Source: Thermomicrobium sp.
GTDB lineage: Bacteria > Chloroflexota > Chloroflexia > Thermomicrobiales > Thermomicrobiaceae
Reading direction: 5' to 3'
DNA length: 53,927 nucleotides
Assembly (NCBI GenBank): GCA_025060175.1
Contig: JANXBE010000005.1
Coordinates: 1-53,927 of the forward strand
The position numbers were made by a program, and so were the translations under genes. Shown here piece by piece: positions 1 through 9,055 of this stretch (the stretch's first letter is position 1; each line of letters opens with the position of its first letter). The notes beneath the pieces are model-generated. The model was not told the DNA's origin. It did no database searches and saw nothing but the letters and a program-made list of their open reading frames with translations.

Positions 1-149
1 CGGGTTATCCCCCGCACCAGGGCAGGTTCCCCACGTGTTCCGCACCCGTCCGCCACGGTCGGCGCGTTCACCACGCGCTCCCGTCCGACTTGCATGCATT
101 AGGCACGCCGCCAGCGTTCCCCCTGAGCCAGGATCAAACTCTCCATCCC
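1..149 (-). rRNA. 16S ribosomal RNA, 5' end only (cut by window edge)
   Basis: Read on the minus strand, 142 down to 123 is the universal 27F site AGAGTTTGATCCTGGCTCAG. It is followed by GACGAACGCTGGCGGCGTGC-like helix 3 sequence and the conserved TAATGCATGCAAGTCGGACG stretch. Placing the 27F site at E. coli position 8 puts the mature 5' end near 149. Only about 150 nt of a roughly 1.5 kb gene lies inside the window; the rest, and presumably 23S and 5S, lies beyond position 1. The upstream leader carries a boxA-like site and a strong promoter, so this is the start of an rRNA transcription unit. Confidence 0.96.
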
Positions 150-271
150 GGATCACTCCACCATCCCCACCAGCCATGCCCTCCGCTCCCGCGGAGTCCA
201 CCTGGTGGGTCACTGTCACATCCAGGCGTCGGCCGTTCCGGCCACGAGGGCTCAGTGCACTCGACCACACT

Positions 272-287
272 CCAGTTGTCAAGGTGC
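272..287 (-). promoter_or_regulatory. boxA-like antitermination site in the rRNA leader
   Basis: On the minus strand the sequence is GCACCTTGACAACTGG, close to bacterial rRNA boxA elements that bind NusB-S10 (CTTTGA-AACT type). It lies about 30-45 nt downstream of the predicted start site and upstream of 16S. A small hairpin (GGCCG/CGGCC, 231-243) follows, and a second (CTCCGC/GCGGAG, 181-196) lies nearer the 16S end. The element contains TTGACA but no good -10 lies at the right distance, so boxA is preferred over a second promoter. Confidence 0.55.
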
Positions 288-322
288 TCGCGGAACTCAC
301 CGCTCCGCCAGACGCATCCATT

Positions 323-351
323 ACTATACCCACAACAGCCACTGGTGTCAA
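323..351 (-). promoter_or_regulatory. rRNA operon promoter (-35 TTGACA, 17 nt, -10 TATAGT)
   Basis: The minus strand shows TTGACA (351-346), a 17-nt spacer and TATAGT (328-323), a near-perfect housekeeping sigma promoter. Predicted transcription starts near 316, giving a leader of about 165 nt before mature 16S. Its quality and place directly upstream of boxA and 16S make it the likely rrn promoter. Between 352 and 529 I see no gene; that stretch separates the divergent rRNA operon and the C26 peptidase gene. Confidence 0.85.
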
Positions 352-529
352 GGCTCACGTCGTCATCCTCAGCGCCTTCGCCGGTCGCGGACGGTGCCCA
401 CCGTGACTGTCGTTCCGCCACGCGATGCCCGCCCACGGTGACGAACGCCACACCGGTCGCTGACCATCCGCTCCACCGCCACTCGTTCTGCTACGCTTCT
501 CCTGCGACCGAACGAAGGGAGCAGGCGAC

Positions 530-1288
530 GTGCAAGCACCCCTGATCGGCATCACTCCTGACATCGCCCAGCAACCAGCTGCGCACGGTCCCACTGATCG
601 ATTGTTGCTCAATCTCGACTACACCGAAGCCATCGTCGCCGCCGGCGGCATCCCGATCGTCCTCGCACCGACCATCGAGCCTGCTGCCTACCTCGACCTC
701 CTCGACGGGCTCCTCCTCACCGGTGGCGGCGACGTGGCACCCAAGTGTTACGGTGCCACCACTGTTCACCCAGAAACCTATGGCGTCTCCGACCTGCGCG
801 ACCACTTCGAAATGACGCTCATTCGCCTCGCCCTCGCCGCAGATCTCCCCATGCTCGCCATCTGTCGCGGCCTCCAAATTCTCAACGTCGCACTCGGTGG
901 CACGCTCCTCCAACACATCCCTGACCAACTGCCTCACGCCCTGAACCATCGCCAGCAAGAACTCGGGATCCCGGCGACCGATCCCGCTCACGACGTCTCG
1001 ATCCGCCCCGAGACGTTGCTGGCCACCATCCTCGGCTCGGGAAGGATCCGCGTCAATTCCTATCACCACCAAGCCATCGCCGACCTCGCGACACCGCTCC
1101 AGCTCGCGGCGACCGCACCGGACGGGGTCATCGAAGCCGTCGAGTTGCCACACGCGACATTCGTTCTGGCTGTCCAGTGGCACCCGGAACGGCTTTTCCG
1201 TCACCATCCACTCCAGGCCGCCCTCTTCTCGGCACTCGTCGATGCCGCCAGACTGAAGATGCGTCGGCGCGCCGCACGCATCCCATGA
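530..1288 (+). CDS. Peptidase C26 / gamma-glutamyl-gamma-aminobutyrate hydrolase-like class I amidotransferase
   Basis: The 252-residue product is a stand-alone class I glutamine amidotransferase domain of the PuuD/peptidase C26 family, cytoplasmic enzymes that hydrolyse gamma-glutamyl amides. The nucleophile elbow is AICRGLQILN with Cys112, the catalytic His-Glu pair sits in QWHPER (His218, Glu220), and LLLTGGGDV near 62-69 forms the oxyanion region. The GTG start at 530 is preceded by GAAGGGAGC (513-521). No polyamine-degradation genes are nearby, so the exact substrate is unknown. It is divergent from the rRNA operon and convergent with lon, from which it is separated by a hairpin. Confidence 0.88.
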   Translation: MQAPLIGITPDIAQQPAAHGPTDRLLLNLDYTEAIVAAGGIPIVLAPTIEPAAYLDLLDGLLLTGGGDVAPKCYGATTVHPETYGVSDLRDHFEMTLIRLALAADLPMLAICRGLQILNVALGGTLLQHIPDQLPHALNHRQQELGIPATDPAHDVSIRPETLLATILGSGRIRVNSYHHQAIADLATPLQLAATAPDGVIEAVELPHATFVLAVQWHPERLFRHHPLQAALFSALVDAARLKMRRRAARIP

Positions 1289-1298
1289 CAAACGCAGA

Positions 1299-1325
1299 CG
1301 AGGCAGGGCGCTTCCCCCTGCCTCG
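1299..1325. terminator. Hairpin between the convergent C26 peptidase and lon genes
   Basis: CGAGGCAGGG (1299-1308) and CCCTGCCTCG (1316-1325) form a perfect 10-bp stem with a 7-nt loop, placed between two converging stop codons. Neither side has a strong T run, so it may act as a bidirectional terminator or an RNA 3' end stabiliser. Confidence 0.65.
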
Positions 1326-1354
1326 CCCATGCGGCCCGCAGTCCGTTTCGCACG

Positions 1355-3841
1355 CTACCCCAGTGCCGCGATCGACTCGACTGGTTGCTCCCCGCCCCGA
1401 GCACCCGCCTGGGCAGCCGAACGACGCTGACGGAAGGCCTCCGGGAGGGCCGCATCCAGTACTTCATCGATCGTTTCCACCAGCACGAACTGCATGTTCT
1501 CGCGCAGTGTTGCCGGTAGCTCCTCGAGATCCATCTCGTTGCGCTTCGGCAGGATGAAGCGTCTCACGCCTGCGCGCTGCGCAGCCAAGGCCTTCTCCTT
1601 GATGCCTCCGACCGGTAAGACCTGACCGCGCAAGGTGATCTCGCCGGTCATCGCCACGTCTTCGCACACCGGGACACCGGTCAGAAGCGAGACCAACGCC
1701 GTCACGAGGGTCACGCCAGCTGACGGTCCATCCTTCGGAATCGCCCCCGAAGGGACGTGAATATGGATGTCCGAGTCCTTCATGAAGTCGGGGTCGATCC
1801 CGTACTGTTCAGCCCGCGAGCGCACGATGCTCAGAGCCGCTTGTGCGGACTCCCGCATGACTTCCCCGAGCTGGCCGGTGATGATCAGGTTGCCCCGCCC
1901 GACCATGCGTGTCGCCTCGATGAACATGATGTCGCCACCGACCGGGGTGACTCCCACCCCGATCGCCACCCCCGGCTGCGCAGTTCGCTCGGAGAGCTCC
2001 TCATAGTAGTAGCGCCGCTTGCCGAGAAACTCGTGCACCACGTCAATGGTGATCCGACGGGGCACGTCCTGACCTTCAGCGACCCGCGTGGCCAACTTCC
2101 GCGCCACGGCAGCGATCTCCCGCTCGAGGTTCCGGACACCCGCCTCCCGCGTGTAGTGCTGGATGATCTCCAAGATCGCCTCGTCCGTGAACTCGAACTC
2201 CCCTGGCTCCAGCGCATGTCGCCGGAACTGCTTCGGAATCAGGTACCGACGCGCGATTTGGAGCTTTTCTTCGTCCGTGTATCCGGACAGGGTCAGAACT
2301 TCCATGCGATCACGGAGCGCCGGCGGAATCGTGTCCAACACGTTCGCCGTCGCGATGAACATCACCTTCGAGAGATCGAACGGCACGTCCAGGTAGTGGT
2401 CACGGAACGTGCTGTTCTGCTCCGGATCCAGCACCTCCAACAGCGCCGAGGCCGGGTCACCGCGCCAGTCGATCCCCACCTTGTCGATTTCGTCGAGCAC
2501 GAAGACGGGATCGTTCGTTCCTGCCCGCCGGATCGCCTGGATGATCCGCCCCGGCATGGCGCCGATGTACGTGCGTCGATGCCCGCGTATCTCAGCCTCA
2601 TCGCGAACGCCGCCCAGTGACATCCGGGTGAACGCTCGCCCGAGAGCCCGCGCGATCGACTGGGCCAGACTCGTCTTGCCAACACCCGGTGGCCCGACGA
2701 AGCAGAGGATCGGCTCGCGCCCCGGCTCGCTCTCCTCACCGCGCTCCTTGCGCAGCCGTCGCACCGCCAGATACTCCAGGATGCGCTCCTTGATCTTCTC
2801 CAGATCGTAATGGTCTGCGTCCAGAATTTCTCGCGCTCGGGCAATATCGATCTCCCCCTCCGTGCTTCGGTTCCAGGGGAGCGACACCAACCAGTCAAGG
2901 TAGGTCCGAATCACCCCGTACTCAGCCGACGCCGGTGGCAACTTGCTCATGCGCTCGAGTTCGCGCAGCGCCTCCCGCCGCGCTTCCTCCGGCATGCCGG
3001 CTTGCTCGATCTTCGCCCGGAACTCGTTGATCTCCGCCTCTTGCTCGCTGGTCTCACCCAGCTCGCGCTGAATAGCTTTCAGCTGCTCACGCAAGTAGAA
3101 CTCGCGTTGCGAGCGCGCGACCTCCTCTTGGACCTCGCTTTGGATCTTCTTCCCGAGTTCCAAAAGATCCAGCTCCCGACTCATGAAGGCGTTCAGGCGC
3201 AACAGTTTGTCGCGGACACTATCCAACTCCAGCAGCGCCTGCCGCTCCTCGGGGTCCATGCGGAGGTTGGAGGCCAGCAAGTACACCAAATGCAGCGGAT
3301 CCTCGATGTTCAAGACGGCGGTGACCAACTCCTCCGGCAAGTTGGACACCAACGACACGAGCCGCTGGAAGAGCTCCAAGGCCGTCCGCGTCAACGCCTT
3401 GACCTCGATCGTCTCCTCGACGACTTCGGGAATTTCCTCGACCAGCGCCTTCAGGTACGGCTCTTCTGTCACCCATTCGACGATCCGAACACGGCGCAGT
3501 CCCTGGACCGCGAGCCGCACAGTTCCATCCGGAACGCGCATCATCTGCTGGATGCTGCCGATCGTCCCCACCTGAAAGACGTCGCTCGGTCCCGCCCCTT
3601 CCTTCTTCGGGTCCTTCTGCAGAACCAAGACGAGGAGCCGGTCGCCGGATGCGACGTCGTCGATCAAGCGCAGCGACCGCGGCTGCCCCGCTGCGAGCGG
3701 TACCAGCGTCGTCGGGAAAACGACCGTGTTCCGGAGCGGGAGAATCGGTAGCAGCTTGCGCTCGCGCCGCTCCGAGGGTTCGCTTCCCCCATCGTCCTGT
3801 TCTTCCGGTTCGACCATCGGTTCACGTAGTTCTTCAGTCAT
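1355..3841 (-). CDS. lon: ATP-dependent protease LonA
   Basis: This 828-residue protein has the full LonA architecture: an N-terminal substrate-binding LON domain (about 30-230), a coiled-coil region (230-300), an AAA+ module with Walker A GPPGVGKT (383-390), and a C-terminal Ser-Lys protease domain. The catalytic dyad is Ser707 in DGPSAGV and Lys750 in [10 protein letters not shown]. It degrades misfolded and regulatory proteins in the cytoplasm. The reading frame stays open upstream, but ATG 3841 is chosen because GAGGAG lies 6-7 nt before it and it starts 10 bp after the hsp20 stop. The two genes form an operon pairing a holding chaperone with a protease. Confidence 0.97.
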   Translation of the reverse strand: MTEELREPMVEPEEQDDGGSEPSERRERKLLPILPLRNTVVFPTTLVPLAAGQPRSLRLIDDVASGDRLLVLVLQKDPKKEGAGPSDVFQVGTIGSIQQMMRVPDGTVRLAVQGLRRVRIVEWVTEEPYLKALVEEIPEVVEETIEVKALTRTALELFQRLVSLVSNLPEELVTAVLNIEDPLHLVYLLASNLRMDPEERQALLELDSVRDKLLRLNAFMSRELDLLELGKKIQSEVQEEVARSQREFYLREQLKAIQRELGETSEQEAEINEFRAKIEQAGMPEEARREALRELERMSKLPPASAEYGVIRTYLDWLVSLPWNRSTEGEIDIARAREILDADHYDLEKIKERILEYLAVRRLRKERGEESEPGREPILCFVGPPGVGKTSLAQSIARALGRAFTRMSLGGVRDEAEIRGHRRTYIGAMPGRIIQAIRRAGTNDPVFVLDEIDKVGIDWRGDPASALLEVLDPEQNSTFRDHYLDVPFDLSKVMFIATANVLDTIPPALRDRMEVLTLSGYTDEEKLQIARRYLIPKQFRRHALEPGEFEFTDEAILEIIQHYTREAGVRNLEREIAAVARKLATRVAEGQDVPRRITIDVVHEFLGKRRYYYEELSERTAQPGVAIGVGVTPVGGDIMFIEATRMVGRGNLIITGQLGEVMRESAQAALSIVRSRAEQYGIDPDFMKDSDIHIHVPSGAIPKDGPSAGVTLVTALVSLLTGVPVCEDVAMTGEITLRGQVLPVGGIKEKALAAQRAGVRRFILPKRNEMDLEELPATLRENMQFVLVETIDEVLDAALPEAFRQRRSAAQAGARGGEQPVESIAALG

Positions 3842-3851
3842 CGCTTGCTCC

Positions 3852-4307
3852 TCAGGATTCCGACTCGTTGACCGTACGCAGCGGAACCGTCCGCGAGACG
3901 TGCGCTCGTGGCAGTGCCACCTCGAGAAAACCGCGCTCGTACACCGCCTCGACTCGTTCCAGATCGACCGGAAACGGTAGAAGCACTTCAGCCGCAAACG
4001 GACCGTACGCGATCCCCATCTCGTGGTAGGTTCGACGCTGACCTTGTTCCCGCGGTCGGCGCACCCCGGAGATCTGAAGCACCGAGTCGCTCACGACCAC
4101 GGTGATCTCGTCCTCTCGCAGGCCGGCGAGTTCCGCTCGTACGACGAGTCCGCGTTCATCTTCGTAGACTTCGAGCGGCGGTCTCCAGGGGCGCGCAGCC
4201 GTGCGGAGGAGTGGCGCGAAACCCACGTACCAGGCTTGAAAGGCTTCGACAACCTCCGACGGGAGCCGGGCTCCTTCGCGGCGTATCCCTCGTCGCACGA
4301 TCACCAT
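3852..4307 (-). CDS. Small heat shock protein, Hsp20/alpha-crystallin family
   Basis: The 151-residue product has an alpha-crystallin domain from about 42 to 140, opening with [18 protein letters not shown] and ending with the GFLEVALPR strand. It would form oligomers that hold unfolding proteins in the cytoplasm without using ATP. The frame is open for a further 250 codons upstream, but ATG 4307 has GGGGAGG about 10 nt before it and gives the normal family length. It is the first gene of the hsp20-lon operon. The promoter upstream is a housekeeping type, and no CIRCE inverted repeat is visible. Confidence 0.93.
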   Translation of the reverse strand: MVIVRRGIRREGARLPSEVVEAFQAWYVGFAPLLRTAARPWRPPLEVYEDERGLVVRAELAGLREDEITVVVSDSVLQISGVRRPREQGQRRTYHEMGIAYGPFAAEVLLPFPVDLERVEAVYERGFLEVALPRAHVSRTVPLRTVNESES

Positions 4308-4385
4308 CGCTGTCACGCCTCCCCTATCGCCAGGCGCCGCTCCCACGGTCGGGGCGCACGCCTCCTGCCGCCAGCTCCAGCGCGC

Positions 4386-4414
4386 AGTATACCACTCGGC
4401 CGCGCCCATTACAA
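4386..4414 (-). promoter_or_regulatory. Promoter for hsp20-lon (-35 TTGTAA, 17 nt, -10 TATACT)
   Basis: On the minus strand TTGTAA (4414-4409), a 17-nt spacer and TATACT (4391-4386) lie about 80 nt before the hsp20 start and directly after the UbiA-family stop codon. This gives hsp20-lon a transcript independent of the upstream gene. No HrcA (CIRCE) or CtsR-like operator overlaps it. Confidence 0.72.
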
Positions 4415-4417
4415 TGA

Positions 4418-5359
4418 TCAGTGCAGCAAGATTGCGCCAACCTGTAGCAAGTCTTGGCCGTACAGGAGGACGAGGACGAACACGCCCCAGGCGAGGATCA
4501 CCGCGAGCAACGCCCGATCGTTCAACAGCACCTGTTCCGGCATCCCCCCGAGGTCTTTGCGATACACGAGGTAGAGGTACCGAAATACTCCGTAGAGCAC
4601 AAACGGGACGGTCAACATCATGCGATGCCCGGGCGGAAGATTCGCGGCAGAGAAGGTGTACAACGAGTACGCCATGATCGTCGCGGTCGCGCTGACCTGC
4701 AACAGAGCATCCAACAGTGGCACCGGATACTCGTCGAGCGCCCGACGATGGTTTCCAGCCACCCCCTCGAGCAACAACACCTCGTGTCGTCGCTTCGCGA
4801 CAGCAAGGAACAGGGCGAGGAGAACGGTACACAGGTAGAGCCACGGCGAGAGCGGCACATCCACCGCCGTCGCACCCGCCCAGACTCTGAGCACAAATCC
4901 CCCAGCGATCGTGAAGACGTCCAGCAAAGCAACGTGTTTGACATACATCGTGTAGAGCACCATCAGCGCACCGTAGCCCGCAACCACGTAGACCGCGCCT
5001 CCGCCCGCAAGCCAAGCCAACCAGAGCGCGACGCAAGCCAGCACCGCGATCGCGCCCCAAACCTGCCAAGCCTCCAGACGGCCAGCAGCGATCGGCCGCT
5101 GTCGCTTGAGAGGATGCTCACGGTCCGCCGCTGCATCACGCCAATCGTTGAAGAAATACACCGCGCTCCCAGCCGCACAGAACGCAGCGGCCGCTAGGAG
5201 ACCGTCGAGCAGGGCATCAGGCTCCAGCAGCCGTCGACCGAACACGAGCGGAGCCAGAACGACGGCATTCTTGAGCCACTGGCGCGGCCGCGCCGTGACG
5301 AACAGGTCAGACACCAGCGCGACCGGTCCCGGTACCACGATGTCCAACTTGCGTCCCAT
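4418..5359 (-). CDS. UbiA-family prenyltransferase, similar to decaprenyl-phosphate phosphoribosyltransferase
   Basis: This 313-residue integral membrane protein has about eight or nine hydrophobic helices. The first Asp-rich motif is NDWRDAAADREHP followed by KRQRPIAAG (71-93). The HPxKRxRPIA form is typical of the branch that transfers phosphoribose to polyprenyl phosphate (actinobacterial DprE pathway), rather than of quinone or heme prenyltransferases. The second motif lies around 136-158. ATG 5359 is preceded by AAGGTGA. It follows the glycosidase-like gene by 8 bp, so the two are probably cotranscribed, and a polyprenyl diphosphate synthase is divergent nearby. Exact substrate is inferred from motif similarity only. 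Confidence 0.82.
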   Translation of the reverse strand: MGRKLDIVVPGPVALVSDLFVTARPRQWLKNAVVLAPLVFGRRLLEPDALLDGLLAAAAFCAAGSAVYFFNDWRDAAADREHPLKRQRPIAAGRLEAWQVWGAIAVLACVALWLAWLAGGGAVYVVAGYGALMVLYTMYVKHVALLDVFTIAGGFVLRVWAGATAVDVPLSPWLYLCTVLLALFLAVAKRRHEVLLLEGVAGNHRRALDEYPVPLLDALLQVSATATIMAYSLYTFSAANLPPGHRMMLTVPFVLYGVFRYLYLVYRKDLGGMPEQVLLNDRALLAVILAWGVFVLVLLYGQDLLQVGAILLH

Positions 5360-5367
5360 CGCTCACC

Positions 5368-7140
5368 TTAGCCCGCTGCCTCCAACGCAGCCTCTTGGTA
5401 CACGCTGTCAGCATTCCAGAGCATCCAGGAGTGCAGCCCGGCATCGTAGACCGCTCGGATCTGTGCACGCACTTCCTCCGGCCCGTACGGCTTGCCTGGC
5501 CCGTAGGAGAAATCTTGCAGCCAGGGTCGAAACTTGGCCCTGGCTGCAGGCACACGCTCCAACCCGTTCTCCAAACTCCAACGCATCACCTCGTAGGGAT
5601 GATCATTCGGAATGTCGAACCCCAAGGAACCGGACCAGAAGTGTGACGGGTACAACATCGGACACACGTAATCAACGGTTTGCACGACGATCTCGAGATT
5701 CTGTCCGATCCCACTATCACTGAGCTCCCACATGGTCAAGCCGAAAATATCAGCACCGAGATATGCAGGTGTCGGCAAGAGCGCTTCGTGTACGCTGCGC
5801 AAGAAGGTCCCGATCGCCGCTGTCCTGTTTTCGACCGTATGCGGGACTCCGTAGTCTGCCTTCTGCAAGGGACCGTCGGTCGGAAATCGAATGTAGTCGA
5901 GCTGGATCTCGTCGAAACCCAACCCCGCAGCTTCAACGGCCAGAGCAATGTTGTACTGCCACACTTCGCGACGGTAGGCGTTCACCCACGCCACCCCGTT
6001 CCACGTCCGCCACGCACCGCCCGTGGTGCGGTCCCGGATCGCCCAATCCGGTCGCGCTTCAGCGAGAAGCGGATCCTCGAAGACCACGATCCGAGCGATG
6101 GTATAGATGCCCCGTGCCTTCAGCGAGCGAACCAGCTCGGCGGGCTGCAAGATCGGTCGGACAGCTCCAATCTCGTGTGCGAGCTGCACCTTCGTCTCGT
6201 AGTACACGTGACCCGTGCTGTCCTTCAGATCGATGACGACTGCGTTCAACTCGGTTCGGTCCACGAGCTGCAGCCGCTTCTCCAACGCTTCCGGCTTGGA
6301 GGCGACGAGTGCACTCACGTAGATGCCGCGCACGACGATCGGCTCCAGGGTGACGTCCAGCGAAAAGTTGTCAGGCACAGTCGTCGTGACCGCTCGATAT
6401 CCTGCAGCCTTGACCACGATGCGTTCACCCGCCGTGACACCCTTGAGACGGAATCCCCCCTCTGCGTCGGCTTGTGTCCACCCCGAACTCGCCGCGACGA
6501 GGGCTGCGACAGGCTGCCCCTGCACGTCACGGACGACCCCCCGCAGGACATCCGGCCGCATCGAGACATCGGCCGTCACCTGGTCGGTTGCCAGAACGAG
6601 ACGTTCCGTGGCGAAGTCGGCGTGCTCGAAGACGAGCGCCGCGCCCTCAGGCACCCCGCGCAAGACGTATCGCCCGGTTCCATCCGTGACCGTCCTCGTC
6701 ACGGTGGTACCCTCGCGCTCCGCACGGACCGTTACGCCAGCGATCGGCTCGCCATCGTTGGCACGCACCACCGCACCGCGAACGACATTCGACCGGAGCG
6801 CGATCCGGAGTCGCCGCGCCTCGCTGCCAGCGTCGAACGTCACCGCATCGTGATCCGGCGTCGAGACGCGGATCGTCGCCCCAGGCGAACGCGGGACGCG
6901 TACCCGTCCAGCCTCGTCGGTCCGGAAGATGCCGGACGGTGTCTCGACCGATGCGCCGACGAGGGGCTGCCCTGTCCCCCGATCCACCACCGCGAGTTCC
7001 AACCGATCGTCGCGAAGCCAGAGTTGGTACACGAGCGAGCCGAGCACGAGAACGAGGGGCACGAGGAAGCTCGCCAGACTCACCCTCCAAGACAGTCTCC
7101 AGCCTCGACGAGCGCGATGCGATCGCCTACTCGAGTCCAC
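5368..7140 (-). CDS. Membrane-anchored DUF4015-type putative glycoside hydrolase with three regulatory-like beta-sandwich repeats
   Basis: The 590-residue product has a basic N-terminus and one membrane helix (about 21-41), so it is likely an anchored extracytoplasmic protein. Three carboxypeptidase-regulatory-like beta-sandwich repeats follow (about 45-115, 116-195, 196-267); the later two share the pattern RG-V-D-(E/Q)P. The C-terminal 320 residues form a TIM-barrel-like domain of the DUF4015 putative glycosyl hydrolase family, with FDEIQLDYIRFPTDG (409-423) as probable acidic active-site strand and PMLYPSH (494-500). The start is GTG 7140 with a GAGGCG-like site upstream. Substrate is unknown; cotranscription with the UbiA-family gene hints at envelope polysaccharide metabolism. 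Confidence 0.8.
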   Translation of the reverse strand: MDSSRRSHRARRGWRLSWRVSLASFLVPLVLVLGSLVYQLWLRDDRLELAVVDRGTGQPLVGASVETPSGIFRTDEAGRVRVPRSPGATIRVSTPDHDAVTFDAGSEARRLRIALRSNVVRGAVVRANDGEPIAGVTVRAEREGTTVTRTVTDGTGRYVLRGVPEGAALVFEHADFATERLVLATDQVTADVSMRPDVLRGVVRDVQGQPVAALVAASSGWTQADAEGGFRLKGVTAGERIVVKAAGYRAVTTTVPDNFSLDVTLEPIVVRGIYVSALVASKPEALEKRLQLVDRTELNAVVIDLKDSTGHVYYETKVQLAHEIGAVRPILQPAELVRSLKARGIYTIARIVVFEDPLLAEARPDWAIRDRTTGGAWRTWNGVAWVNAYRREVWQYNIALAVEAAGLGFDEIQLDYIRFPTDGPLQKADYGVPHTVENRTAAIGTFLRSVHEALLPTPAYLGADIFGLTMWELSDSGIGQNLEIVVQTVDYVCPMLYPSHFWSGSLGFDIPNDHPYEVMRWSLENGLERVPAARAKFRPWLQDFSYGPGKPYGPEEVRAQIRAVYDAGLHSWMLWNADSVYQEAALEAAG

Positions 7141-7375
7141 GGTGTCGCCTCGTCACCTTGCTTCGTCGCTCCCTAACTGCGCCGCAGTATGCCATAGTGC
7201 GGTTCACATTTGGAGAACGGAAGCGCAGCTGCGGCAGCGAGACGACCATCCAATCCGCTTCACGTCGATGAACACGGTCACCGCTCTCAGGCGACACCGC
7301 CATACCGCACGTGCTGGATCTCCTGATGCCGCAGCTCGACCTTTTCTGTGCCGAGCGCGTGAGACATACTAGCAG

Positions 7376-8404
7376 GTGCCGCGTCGGCGGCGAGCAACGG
7401 GTACGCGCCGAACTGGGGGATGCTTGGACTTCGCGACTGTTCTCCACCGGATGCGCCCGGACCTGCAGCGGGTCGAGGAACGGCTTCTGGCCGAGACCGC
7501 GCTCGAGTTCCCTTTGGTGGGAGATATCCTCCGCGGGCTCATCGCGTCGGGCGGAAAGCGTCTGCGCCCCTTGCTGCTCCTACTGGCCGCCAAACCGTTC
7601 CGCTACGAGGTCGAACGTCTCGTGCCAGCCGCCGCGGGTATCGAACTCCTGCACACCGCATCGCTCATCCATGACGACTCGATCGACGGCGCGACGTTAC
7701 GACGTGGTCAACCGACCTTGAACGCTCTCTTCGACTCCTCGGTCGTCATCATGGTGGGAGACTACCTGTTCGCTCGCTCCGCGATGCTGGCAGCGTCGAC
7801 GATGAATCCGCGTGTCCTGGCAGTCTTCGCACGGTGTCTCGGCAGCATCTGCGACGGCCAGTTGCGGGAACTCTTCGCTGCCCGCCGCACCGACCTCAGC
7901 TTCGATGACTACCAGCGGCGCATCTACGGGAAAACCGCCTCCCTCTTCGCAGGATCGGCGGAAATCGGTGCCATCCTGGCCGATGCTGCGGACGATCAGA
8001 TCGAGGCGCTCCGAGAGTTCGGTGGAGCCTTGGGGATGGCATTCCAGATCGTCGACGATATTCTCGACTTTCGAGGGCAGACGGGCGAACTCGGGAAGCC
8101 GGCGGGGCAAGATCTCCGTCAGGGGACGGTGACGCTGCCGACGATGATCTTTCTCACCGACGGCAAAGCCAGTCCCGAGGAGCGACAGTTCGTCGAACAC
8201 CTGATTCGGAGCGGTTCCCCCGACGACGACGCGATCGCCACCGCGGTTCGCTTGGTTCGCGACTCCGGGGCGCTTGACGAAGCGCACGCGATCGCGCGCC
8301 AATACGTCGAGACGGCCAAGAACCTCCTCGCCGACCTTCCACCATCCGACGAGCGAGCCATGCTGGTCGCGCTGGCTGAGCATGCGATTGCCCGGCGCGC
8401 GTGA
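7376..8404 (+). CDS. Polyprenyl diphosphate synthase (trans-isoprenyl, long-chain type)
   Basis: This is a trans-isoprenyl diphosphate synthase condensing IPP with allylic diphosphates. The first Asp-rich motif is HDDSID (Asp100, 101, 104), and the second is DDILD (227-231). Small residues before the first motif (LLHTASLIHDD) are typical of heptaprenyl to decaprenyl synthases. The start is uncertain. GTG 7376 gives 342 residues but has no Shine-Dalgarno; a weak -10-like CATACT (7365-7370) ends five bases upstream, compatible with leaderless translation. TTG 7424 after GGGGGA and ATG 7451 are alternatives. The product could supply quinone side chains or the lipid carrier for the neighbouring UbiA enzyme. 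Confidence 0.93.
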   Translation: MPRRRRATGTRRTGGCLDFATVLHRMRPDLQRVEERLLAETALEFPLVGDILRGLIASGGKRLRPLLLLLAAKPFRYEVERLVPAAAGIELLHTASLIHDDSIDGATLRRGQPTLNALFDSSVVIMVGDYLFARSAMLAASTMNPRVLAVFARCLGSICDGQLRELFAARRTDLSFDDYQRRIYGKTASLFAGSAEIGAILADAADDQIEALREFGGALGMAFQIVDDILDFRGQTGELGKPAGQDLRQGTVTLPTMIFLTDGKASPEERQFVEHLIRSGSPDDDAIATAVRLVRDSGALDEAHAIARQYVETAKNLLADLPPSDERAMLVALAEHAIARRA

Positions 8405-8407
8405 GCG

Positions 8408-8998
8408 TCACAGCGCGATCAAACTCCGCTGATACATCCGCTCGAACAGCCGTTCCCAAAAGCGCTCCCCTGGAGCGACGCGCTCGAACTGCTCTGCCAG
8501 TTCATGTGGCTGTGCCGGAGTGATGAGAATGGTCGAGAGTCGCTGACGAAACCGGCGCTCGATCGCCTGGTCCAAAAACACCAGTTCGTGGCGGTGACGC
8601 GGCTGCACTCCGGCGACGATCAGCACGTCCGAGACCATCATCCGTGCGAGGTTGTCGCGAGAAACCCGGGTAGCGATATCGAACTCTTCGCGTACCCGCC
8701 CCTCGAGACTCTGTCGTTGAGCAGCTAATGACTGCAATTCGACTTCGACCATATACGCATTCAATGCGAAGTCACGCCACGGCACAAAGTAATATGTGTA
8801 GAGCAGTCGATACTCGCCCAACCGTCCCAAGATGAAGGATGTGATTCGGCTTCCGCGCGGTCCCCGCGCATTGAAGATGAACCATCCATGCCCAGCACGG
8901 ACGTGATGCTCGAGCGCGTCGAAAAACTGTGTCAGCCGCCCCAGGAGATCGACGTCTTGCAGCGACGGCTGCTCATACGGAACGGGTTCGCCCGACAC
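8408..8998 (-). CDS. Degenerate DnaC/IstB-like AAA+ domain protein
   Basis: The 196-residue product follows the layout of DnaC/IstB helicase loaders but has lost the nucleotide-binding signatures. Where Walker A is expected it has NARGPRGSRITSF (about 43-55), lacking the GKT lysine. The Walker B strand reads VSDVLIVAGVQPRH without the DE pair. The post-Walker B helix and sensor-1 strand are well kept (AIERRFRQRLSTILIT), followed by a PHELAEQFERV-type segment. I therefore infer a DnaC-like fold that probably does not hydrolyse ATP. GTG 8998 is chosen for its GGAGG 8 nt upstream; a TTG at 9055, directly after the preceding stop, would add 19 residues. It is probably cotranscribed with the nucleoside hydrolase gene. 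Confidence 0.6.
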   Translation of the reverse strand: MSGEPVPYEQPSLQDVDLLGRLTQFFDALEHHVRAGHGWFIFNARGPRGSRITSFILGRLGEYRLLYTYYFVPWRDFALNAYMVEVELQSLAAQRQSLEGRVREEFDIATRVSRDNLARMMVSDVLIVAGVQPRHRHELVFLDQAIERRFRQRLSTILITPAQPHELAEQFERVAPGERFWERLFERMYQRSLIAL

Positions 8999-9055
8999 TG
9001 TCCTCGCCTCCACCAGTTCCCGAGTCTCCCTCGGGAGCGATTCTCGATACGGCAA

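Noticed and set aside
254-282. Second rRNA promoter using TTGACA at 282-277
   Set aside because: The -10 position reads TGCACT, a poor match, and the same bases form a good boxA, so antitermination is the better reading.
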